A stretch of DNA of 64,000 nucleotides from assembly GCA_964580155.1 (NCBI GenBank), contig CAZOJP010000005.1, positions 1 to 64,000 on the forward strand. Reading direction: 5' to 3'. Within the stretch, counting starts at the first letter, position 1. Each line of letters starts with the position of its first letter. Of the stretch, positions 23,962 through 30,510 are shown one piece after another. Made by a program: the position numbers and the translations under genes. The DNA comes from Intestinibacillus sp964580155 (lineage in GTDB: Bacteria > Bacillota > Clostridia > Oscillospirales > Butyricicoccaceae). The notes beneath the pieces are model-generated. The model did no database searches. It saw only the letters and a list, made by a program, of their open reading frames with translations, and was not told the DNA's origin.

Positions 23962-26451
23962 TTATCCCTCCGGATCTGCGGGCTCCGGGCCGGTGGGCGG
24001 CGTTGTGCCGGTGTGTCCGCCGCTTTCCGTGCCCTCGGTTGTCGGCAGCGTGGTTCCGCCTTCGGTCGTGCCGCCGGGCTTCGTCGGTGTGCCGCCTGTG
24101 CTGCCGTTGCCCGCGGTACCCCCTGCGCCCTCACCGGGCGGCGTCTCGGTGCCGTCCGGCGGCGTGACCGGCGCGGTCGTGCCCGGATCGTTCGGAGAGC
24201 TGTTCGGCTTTGCCGCGTCAATCGCCGCCTTGATGTCTGCGAGCCGGACCACGGTGCCGTCCGCCAGTGTGACCGTCTCCCCGTCCGGATTGAGCACCGC
24301 ACCCATGGGCAGACCGGTCTCCGGATCGATCGCGCTCACGTCAATCTGCGGATTCTCCTCCACCTTGATATGACCCGGACACAGATTCTCCGGCTCATCG
24401 CCCTTGAAGAACCAGCCGGTCGCGGTTTCGCAGCCAGCGGACGGCTTCAGTCCGGTTGCCGTGCAATATGCCGCGCGCTTAAAGCCGTCTCCCGGCTCGG
24501 GGAACGACTTGTCCGGCAAGCCCTCGTGAATGCGGCTCATAACCTTTTTCCACAGGTTGGTGGCGGGGTTGGAGCCCAGTCCGCTCAGCTTGTAGTTGTC
24601 GTCATAACCGACCCAGCACGCACCCACATAATACGGGGTGTAGCCGCAGAACCAGCGGTCGCGATTCGCCGTTGTGGTGCCAGTCTTGCCCGCGGTGTCC
24701 ATACCCGCGATTTTCGCGGATGCCGCCGTGCCGCCCGACTGCGTGACGCCTTGCAGCGTAATATTCATATAATAGGTCGTTTTTTCGTTTTTAAACGCAT
24801 GGATGACCGCGGGATCCTCGTTGGACAGGATGGTATTCCCCTTGGAATCCTGCGCGGCGGTATAGGTGTAGGGCTTGACAAAATCGCCGTCGTTTACAAA
24901 AATGCTGTACGCGCCTGCCATCTCGCGCACCGTCACGCCGTCTGTCAGGCCGCCCAGACCGAGCTGCGCCAGACCGACGTCGCTGACCACCCGACCGTCC
25001 GACGTCGTGCGGCTGGCAACGAGGGAGCCGCCCATGCCGAGATTTTCGGTCAGGAACCGGAAGGACGCTTCCGGCGTCAGCTCCGCAAGGGTCTTGACCG
25101 CGATCGTATTCACCGAACGTGCAACCGCATTTTTGAGCAGGATGGGTCCGGAATATACGCCGTTGTCATTGCGCGGCCAGGGCTTGCCGTTGAGCTCCTG
25201 ATAGGGTTCGTCCTCCATGCCGGTATAGGGCGTGATGATGCCCGCATCCATCGCCGGCCCGTACACCGCAATCGGTTTGATGGACGAGCCCGGCTGACGC
25301 TTGGACTGCGTCGCGCGGTTGAGCACGCGGCTGCCGGTCTTTTGGCCGCGACCGCCGACAATGCCCGCGACCTGTCCGTTCGGGCGCAGAATGACCATTG
25401 CGCTGTCGGGCACCTTGCCGTTGTGTGTAATGCTCGGGAAATTGGAGTCCTCCGCATAAATTTCTTCCATGGTCTGCTGCACAGTGGGGTCGATCGTCGC
25501 ATAAATCTGCAAGCCGCCCGTCAGCACCATTTGCTCCGCCAGCTGGCGGGAATAGCCCTTGCGCTCCTGCAAATCGGCAATGAGGTCGGTAATGACCGTG
25601 TCGGTGAAGTAGGAGTAGGGCTTTTCATCGGTTTCGTCGCTCGGGCGCTGGTAATTGAGCGTTTGCGACCTTGCTTCGCTGTATTCGCTCTGCGTAATCA
25701 GGCCCTGCTGCAGCATTTGCGACAGGATGATCTCCTGACGCGCCTTGGTGTTTTCTGGGTGGCGGAAGGGGTTGAGCTTGGTGGGCGCGTTGGTGATGCC
25801 CGCAATCGCGGCGCATTCGGCAAGGGAAAGCTGCGACACCTCTTTGTTGAAATAGGTGCGCGCCGCCGCCTGGACACCGTATGCGTTGTTGCCGAACGGC
25901 ACCAAGTTCATATACATTTCCAGAATGCGTTTTTTGTTGCCGTCCACCTGCTTTTCCAGTGCGAGCGCGCGGAAAATCTCGTTGATCTTGCGCCGCACCG
26001 AATAATCCTTTTCATCGGTCAGGTTTTTGATGAGCTGCTGCGTGATTGTCGAGCCGCCGTATTGGCTGCCGCCGCCCACCCAGCTCAAGGTGGCGCCCAG
26101 GGTGCGTTTCCAGTCGACGCCGCGGTGCGAGTAAAAGCGCTGGTCCTCGATGGCGATAAACGCATCTCCCATGTACTGGGGGATGTCCTGTAAATCCGCC
26201 CAGATGCGGTTTTGCTCGCCGTGCAGCTTCTCGTATTCCACATAGTCGCCCTTTTCGTCCGGGGCATAGATGACGCTGGTCAGGTTGAGGCTGACCGAGT
26301 CGAGATCGAGCGCTTCGATCGAGGGGTTGATATAGCTATGGACATACCATGCGAATGCCAGACCGCAGATTGCCGCCGTCATCACGAAAACTAAAAACAG
26401 TGAGACGAGGAATGTGCGCACATGGTGCTTCTTTTTTGTGTGTTTAGACAA
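23962..26451 (-). CDS. Class A penicillin-binding protein (PBP1A type)
   Basis: This bifunctional murein synthase polymerises and cross-links peptidoglycan outside the membrane. The TTG start at 26451 has AAAGGAGG seven bases upstream. The 829-residue protein has a basic start, one membrane span at about 12-36, and a glycosyltransferase domain with catalytic Glu102 in EDQRFYSHRG. Its transpeptidase domain carries S389-x-x-K392, S446-V-N448 and K589-T-G. After residue 745 comes a low-complexity tail of about 85 residues rich in Gly, Thr and Pro. The last coding base is only about 10 bases from the SRP RNA promoter, and I see no terminator between them. Confidence 0.95.
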   Translation of the reverse strand: MSKHTKKKHHVRTFLVSLFLVFVMTAAICGLAFAWYVHSYINPSIEALDLDSVSLNLTSVIYAPDEKGDYVEYEKLHGEQNRIWADLQDIPQYMGDAFIAIEDQRFYSHRGVDWKRTLGATLSWVGGGSQYGGSTITQQLIKNLTDEKDYSVRRKINEIFRALALEKQVDGNKKRILEMYMNLVPFGNNAYGVQAAARTYFNKEVSQLSLAECAAIAGITNAPTKLNPFRHPENTKARQEIILSQMLQQGLITQSEYSEARSQTLNYQRPSDETDEKPYSYFTDTVITDLIADLQERKGYSRQLAEQMVLTGGLQIYATIDPTVQQTMEEIYAEDSNFPSITHNGKVPDSAMVILRPNGQVAGIVGGRGQKTGSRVLNRATQSKRQPGSSIKPIAVYGPAMDAGIITPYTGMEDEPYQELNGKPWPRNDNGVYSGPILLKNAVARSVNTIAVKTLAELTPEASFRFLTENLGMGGSLVASRTTSDGRVVSDVGLAQLGLGGLTDGVTVREMAGAYSIFVNDGDFVKPYTYTAAQDSKGNTILSNEDPAVIHAFKNEKTTYYMNITLQGVTQSGGTAASAKIAGMDTAGKTGTTTANRDRWFCGYTPYYVGACWVGYDDNYKLSGLGSNPATNLWKKVMSRIHEGLPDKSFPEPGDGFKRAAYCTATGLKPSAGCETATGWFFKGDEPENLCPGHIKVEENPQIDVSAIDPETGLPMGAVLNPDGETVTLADGTVVRLADIKAAIDAAKPNSSPNDPGTTAPVTPPDGTETPPGEGAGGTAGNGSTGGTPTKPGGTTEGGTTLPTTEGTESGGHTGTTPPTGPEPADPEG

Positions 26452-26617
26452 TGAAAAGCCTCCTTTAATCCACCGGCGGTTTTGTGTATGCCGGCGGTTC
26501 TTGGAACGATCGGATGTGCGTCGCGCTGTGTGTGCAGCACGCCGCACATGTTCTCTAGCATTTTTCCATTATAGCAACAGTCGCCCAAAAAATCTATAAC
26601 AAAATAGAAATCGTCAT

Positions 26618-26645
26618 GTATATTTCATATTTGAATGGGAAAACT
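26618..26645 (+). promoter_or_regulatory. Candidate sigma-F promoter for the BofC-like gene
   Basis: GTATA (26618-26622) and GGGAAAACT (26637-26645), 14 bases apart, fit the Bacillus sigma-F pattern GYATA-N15-GGNRANANT apart from the spacing. No good sigma-A promoter is visible. The gene downstream looks sporulation-related, which supports the reading but does not prove it. Confidence 0.4.
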
Positions 26646-26680
26646 GATTGTAAATACGTTTTTCAGACAGGAGGCTTGTT

Positions 26681-27022
26681 ATGGCACCGATTGCATCCTA
26701 TTCCGGCTTCGCCGCCGCCCGGCGCACGCGCAGAATGCTCGCCGTGGCGATCACCATCTTCCTCATTGCGTGCATGGTGCTCGCGCGCGCCACCCTGCCC
26801 GCGCGCGTGCCCGCGTCTTCCTCCGCCCCTGCCGCGGCATATGTGGCAGGGGTGCTCGACAATCGCCTTGCGATCTATATCGCAGGTCAGGACAAGCCCG
26901 CGCTCCTCACGGATATTGACGTGCGCACGCTGCCGCGTGCCGATCAGTCCGCGCTGTACGCGGGTGTGCCGGTGGCATCCGACGAAGCGCTCGCGCACCT
27001 GCTGGAGGATTACAGCAGCTGA
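26681..27022 (+). CDS. Small membrane-anchored protein with BofC-like C-terminal domain
   Basis: The 113-residue protein has an Arg-rich start, one membrane span at about 19-37, a Pro/Ala/Ser linker, and a compact C-terminal domain (YVAGVLDNRLAIY, DIDVRTLPRADQ, LLEDYSS). That domain resembles the BofC C-terminal domain found in many small sporulation proteins of Firmicutes; this is recognition by pattern. CAGGAGG precedes the ATG. It comes before the pdaA-type gene, which supports a role in sporulation or spore cortex. Confidence 0.62.
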   Translation: MAPIASYSGFAAARRTRRMLAVAITIFLIACMVLARATLPARVPASSSAPAAAYVAGVLDNRLAIYIAGQDKPALLTDIDVRTLPRADQSALYAGVPVASDEALAHLLEDYSS

Positions 27023-27028
27023 CAGTAT

Positions 27029-27056
27029 TGTATGCCGCAGGCGCGAAAACCATACA
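27029..27056 (+). promoter_or_regulatory. Candidate sigma-G promoter for the pdaA-type gene
   Basis: GTATG (27029-27033), a 16-base spacer, and CATACAA (27050-27056) resemble the sigma-G pattern GHATR-N17/18-CATNHTA, with a short spacer and one mismatch in each box. Bacillus subtilis pdaA is transcribed by sigma-G. Confidence 0.4.
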
Positions 27057-27161
27057 AAATGCGCGGCTTCTGTTCTCGCGGCGTGGGAAATCTTGCGCGG
27101 TCTATCCTGTCCGGTTTGCGCATATGGTAAAGCAAAACCGATCAGAGAGGGCGTGTTTTCC

Positions 27162-28037
27162 TTGTTCTTTTCCAAGCATCGCGGCGTGACCGCAGCCGCA
27201 GCCGCCGTATGTATCCTGGGCGCGCTGGGCGCGCTGCATCTGCACCTGTCCCATAATGCGGCGGCGCAGGCGCTCGCGGCGGCGGTGCCTGCGGCGACCG
27301 AAAACTGGGGGCTGTCCTTCCAGACGAAGGGCGCCGCGCCGATTGGCAACGCGTCTCAGGAGTCGCTCGCGCAGCATGGCGCCTATTTTCTGGGTGACAC
27401 CTCCAGGAGAACGCTGTATTTGACCTTTGACGCAGGCTATGAAAACGGCAACACGCCCGCCATCCTCGACGCGCTCCAAAAGCACCATGCGCCCGCGGCA
27501 TTCTTCGTGGTGGGCAATTACATCGAGACCGCGCCCGCGCTCGTCAAGCGCATGGTGGACGAGGGGCATATCGTGGGCAACCACACCTTCCATCATCCGG
27601 ATATGTCCAAGATTTCCGACGTTGCGGCGTTCCAAAAAGAGCTGAGCGACCTCGCCGACCTGTACAGGGACACGGTCGGTCAGGAGCTCCCCAAATTCTA
27701 CCGTCCGCCGCAGGGCAAATTCAGCGAAGACAACCTCAAGCAGGCAGCCGCGCTCGGCTACACCACGGTGTTCTGGAGCCTTGCCTATGTCGACTGGTAC
27801 ACCGACAACCAGCCGACCGCGCAGCAGGCCTTTGAAAAGCTGCTGCCGCGCATCCATGACGGCGCAATCGTGCTGCTGCACTCGACTTCGCGCACAAATG
27901 CGGCAATCCTCGACGAGCTGCTGACCAAATGGGAGGGCATGGGCTACACCTTTTCGCCGCTCACCGAACTGCCCGGACTGCAGTCTGCCGCCGCTCTGCA
28001 GCCGATACTGCCCGAAAACAACGCCTACGAAGAATAA
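27162..28037 (+). CDS. pdaA: PdaA-type peptidoglycan N-acetylmuramic acid deacetylase
   Basis: PdaA removes acetyl from muramic acid in the first step of muramic-delta-lactam formation in the spore cortex. The 291-residue protein (TTG start, GAGAGGG upstream) has an N-terminal membrane span and a NodB domain. The first motif, TFDAGYENGNT at 88-98, has the non-canonical TFD-x-GYENG form typical of PdaA. The zinc histidines H141 and H145 are in HTFHHPD, and RPPQGKFSE is at 181-189. The last motif is LLHSTSR. The frame is open further upstream but without family similarity. The TTG is the least certain part. Confidence 0.88.
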   Translation: MFFSKHRGVTAAAAAVCILGALGALHLHLSHNAAAQALAAAVPAATENWGLSFQTKGAAPIGNASQESLAQHGAYFLGDTSRRTLYLTFDAGYENGNTPAILDALQKHHAPAAFFVVGNYIETAPALVKRMVDEGHIVGNHTFHHPDMSKISDVAAFQKELSDLADLYRDTVGQELPKFYRPPQGKFSEDNLKQAAALGYTTVFWSLAYVDWYTDNQPTAQQAFEKLLPRIHDGAIVLLHSTSRTNAAILDELLTKWEGMGYTFSPLTELPGLQSAAALQPILPENNAYEE

Positions 28038-28038
28038 A

Positions 28039-28076
28039 AAAAGCGTCCGTGGAGGGTCATCCACGGACGCTTTTTG
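28039..28076. terminator. Bidirectional terminator between pdaA and aroF
   Basis: A perfect 15-pair stem (28039-28053 with 28060-28074) flanked by an A-run and a T-run, serving two convergent genes. Confidence 0.9.
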
Positions 28077-28084
28077 CCGTTTTG

Positions 28085-29107
28085 TCAGGCCTGAATCTGT
28101 AATTCTCTCTCTTCAAACGCAACCCGGCGGCGAATTTCCCGCATCACCGTATCGAACTGCGGAATGTCGAGCGACTGCGCGCCGTCAGACAGCGCGCGCG
28201 CAGGGTCGTTGTGCACCTCGATCATCAGACCGTCCGCACCCGCTGCAATCGCGGCGCGGCTGAGCGGATCGATCATGTCGCGGCGGCCGGCCGCATGGCT
28301 CGGATCCACGATAATCGGCAGGTGCGACAGCATTTTCGCAAGCGGCACCGCGGAAACGTCCAGATTGTTGCGAATCATCGTCTCAAAGGTGCGGATGCCG
28401 CGCTCGCACAGAATGACGTTTTCATTGCCGTATGCGCAGATGTATTCCGCGGACATGAGGAACTCTTCCATCGTCGAGGACAGGCCGCGCTTGAGCAGGA
28501 TGGGCTTGTCCGTCTTGCCCAGCTCCTTGAGCAGCGTGAAATTCTGCATATTGCGTGCGCCGACCTGAATCATATCGACGTCGCCGAACAGGTCCAGCTG
28601 GGTCTCGCTCATGACCTCGGTCACAATCGGCAAACCGGTCGCGCGCTTTGCCGCGAGCAGCAGCCGCAGGCCCTCCGCCTCCAGTCCCTGGAACGAGTAC
28701 GGCGAGGTGCGCGGCTTGAACGCGCCGCCGCGCAGGAAGCCCGCGCCCGCCTTCTTGACCGCTTCCGCGACCATGATGATCTGTTCCTCGCTCTCGACCG
28801 AGCACGGGCCGGACATGACGCTGAAGTAGCCCGCGCCGATTTTGTGTCCCGCCACCTCGATGATACTGTCCTTGGGGTGCATTTTACGGTTGACCTTTTT
28901 AAACGGCTCTGACACGCGCTGCACGCGCGCGACCACGTCATAGGCCGCAATATCATCGACGTCAATACGGGTCGTATCGCCGATCAGACCGACGAGCGTC
29001 GTGTTTTCGCCCTCGGAATAGTTGAGCTGAAGCCCCATTTCTTTCAGGTGGTGCAGCAGAGCGTCAACCTTTTGTTTGTCTGCTTGTGGCTTTAAAATGA
29101 CGATCAT
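28085..29107 (-). CDS. aroF: 3-deoxy-7-phosphoheptulonate synthase (DAHP synthase)
   Basis: This enzyme joins phosphoenolpyruvate and erythrose 4-phosphate in the first step of the shikimate pathway. The 340-residue protein has an N-terminal ferredoxin-like regulatory domain of about 70 residues and then the TIM-barrel of the AroA(Q)-like class (GPCSVESEEQ, RGGAFKPRTSPYSFQG, CERGIRTFE, DPSHAAGRR). The start at 29107 follows GAAAGGAAG. No other shikimate gene is adjacent. It lies about 30 bases after a terminator that follows mgsA. Confidence 0.96.
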   Translation of the reverse strand: MIVILKPQADKQKVDALLHHLKEMGLQLNYSEGENTTLVGLIGDTTRIDVDDIAAYDVVARVQRVSEPFKKVNRKMHPKDSIIEVAGHKIGAGYFSVMSGPCSVESEEQIIMVAEAVKKAGAGFLRGGAFKPRTSPYSFQGLEAEGLRLLLAAKRATGLPIVTEVMSETQLDLFGDVDMIQVGARNMQNFTLLKELGKTDKPILLKRGLSSTMEEFLMSAEYICAYGNENVILCERGIRTFETMIRNNLDVSAVPLAKMLSHLPIIVDPSHAAGRRDMIDPLSRAAIAAGADGLMIEVHNDPARALSDGAQSLDIPQFDTVMREIRRRVAFEERELQIQA

Positions 29108-29134
29108 GATATTCTTCTTCCTTTCTTGTTGTAT

Positions 29135-29178
29135 CAAAAAACGGGGGACGCGTTTGCCCGCGTTCCCCGCCGTTTTTC
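29135..29178 (-). terminator. Terminator after mgsA, just upstream of aroF
   Basis: A GC-rich stem with small bulges formed by about 29136-29151 and 29158-29178, ending in TTTTTT on the minus strand. The aroF ATG follows about 28 bases later. Confidence 0.72.
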
Positions 29179-29220
29179 GGTGCGTTACTTTTTCATGGTT
29201 TCCACACGTCCGAGGACGTT

Positions 29221-29664
29221 TTAGTTGAAATTCAGAACCTGATGGGTGTATTCTTCGTCCATAAAGGGCGAAGACAGCAGGAAATCCGCCGAAGACCGGT
29301 TGAACGCGCAGGGGATGTCATAGACCGCGGCAATGCGCATAATCGCCTTCACATCGGGATCGTGCGGCTGCGCCGCGAGCGGATCCCAGAAAAAGATCAT
29401 GCAGTCGATCGTATTCTCGACGATGCGTGCGCCAATCTGCAAATCACCGCCGAGCGGGCCGCTGTTGAAGGCGCGCACCGGCAGGTTTGTCGCGTCCGCA
29501 ATCAGCCGAGCGGTCGTGCCTGTGCCGCACAAAAAGTGCTTGCTGAGCACGTCCACATGCGCCTGACACCACGCAATCATGTCTTTCTTTTTATGGTCAT
29601 GCGCGATCAGCGCGATGTGCTTCTGCCGCGGCAATGTCAAATCCATGTAGCTGTTTTCTTGCAT
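29221..29664 (-). CDS. mgsA: Methylglyoxal synthase
   Basis: MgsA converts dihydroxyacetone phosphate to methylglyoxal and phosphate, an overflow bypass of glycolysis when phosphate is short. The 147-residue protein has IALIAHDHKK at the start, the phosphate-binding CGTGTTA and the catalytic-site segment SGPLGGDLQIGA. AAAGGAG precedes the ATG. It has its own promoter (29699-29726) and a terminator. Confidence 0.95.
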   Translation of the reverse strand: MQENSYMDLTLPRQKHIALIAHDHKKKDMIAWCQAHVDVLSKHFLCGTGTTARLIADATNLPVRAFNSGPLGGDLQIGARIVENTIDCMIFFWDPLAAQPHDPDVKAIMRIAAVYDIPCAFNRSSADFLLSSPFMDEEYTHQVLNFN

Positions 29665-29698
29665 GGTATCGTTCTCCTTTACTCTGCTAACAGATTAC

Positions 29699-29726
29699 AT
29701 TATAACACAGATTCTGCATTTGAGAA
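29699..29726 (-). promoter_or_regulatory. Sigma-A-type promoter for mgsA
   Basis: Minus strand TTCTCA (29721-29726), 16-base spacer, perfect TATAAT (29699-29704), about 35 bases before the mgsA start. Confidence 0.6.
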
Positions 29727-29761
29727 TAGCTTTTCAGAAAATTTATGTTTTTACACATGCT

Positions 29762-30472
29762 TTACGCGATTTGAGCCTGCGCTGCGCGCACACGCTCTAA
29801 AAATTCATCCCAGCGGTTGTTTTCAATCAGGCGCGCCGGGCAGATCTTTCCCGAAAAATCCTGATGCGTTTTGACGTCCTCCACCGACAAATCGTACTCG
29901 CGCAGCAGCTTTGCGACGAGCTGCACACCGTTTTCCAGTGTTTTTTCGTAGTCGCCGTCCTCGTTGACGCACAGCTCGATCCCGATGCCGTTGCGGTTTC
30001 CGCCGTTTTGGTTCAGGCGGTCGCTCGCGTGGTATGCCGCCTCGTCGTCCGGCAGGTTATGATAAATTTCGTGGTCATCGACCGTATAGTGCCACGACAG
30101 CTCCTGCGTATCCGCCTGACTGAGCAAAAACAGATTGTGCGCACGGGCATTTGCGCCCGCTTTAAAATTATCCGTTTCGTGGATGACGATGTACTGGATG
30201 GTGCGCTTGATGCCCGGACGGGAGGCGCAGCCCTCCGGCAGATAGCTCTGCACGACCGGAATGTCCCCGATGTAGCTGATATGCGCATCCTCCTGATGAG
30301 AGTGCGCAAAATACCCTCCGAGCACGGCGAAAGCGACGACCGCAACCGCGACCGCCGCCAACGCCCTACGGGGCTTTTTCGGGCTTCGTTTGATGCATTT
30401 TTTCTTAGAGGTCACGCTGATGATTTGCATGTGATGCCGCTCGCTCCTCTTTTGTGAATGATTGCTTTTCAT
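29762..30472 (-). CDS. Membrane-anchored N-acetylmuramoyl-L-alanine amidase (Amidase_2)
   Basis: The enzyme cleaves the amide bond between muramic acid and the peptide stem of peptidoglycan. The 236-residue protein has a basic N terminus, one membrane span at about 37-55, and a T7-lysozyme-like amidase domain. Zinc ligands are H98 (in YIVIHETDN), H203 and C211 (in THQDFSGKICP). The start is uncertain: an ATG at 30514 overlaps the kinase stop (ATGA) but has a distant ribosome site. I prefer 30472, preceded by GAAGGA; 30430 is possible. It closes the regulator-kinase-amidase operon, so it is probably controlled by it. Confidence 0.86.
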   Translation of the reverse strand: MKSNHSQKRSERHHMQIISVTSKKKCIKRSPKKPRRALAAVAVAVVAFAVLGGYFAHSHQEDAHISYIGDIPVVQSYLPEGCASRPGIKRTIQYIVIHETDNFKAGANARAHNLFLLSQADTQELSWHYTVDDHEIYHNLPDDEAAYHASDRLNQNGGNRNGIGIELCVNEDGDYEKTLENGVQLVAKLLREYDLSVEDVKTHQDFSGKICPARLIENNRWDEFLERVRAAQAQIA

Positions 30473-30510
30473 TGTACGCTTTTTTCCTTCAAAAAGCAAA
30501 CCCTCGGAGA

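Noticed and set aside
24013..26193. A 726-codon plus-strand frame antisense to the PBP gene
   Set aside because: The PBP on the minus strand has all catalytic motifs in order; the antisense product has none.
26616..27161. In-frame extension upstream of pdaA
   Set aside because: It overlaps the BofC-like gene, which has a better ribosome site and a sensible product. The extension has no similarity to deacetylases.
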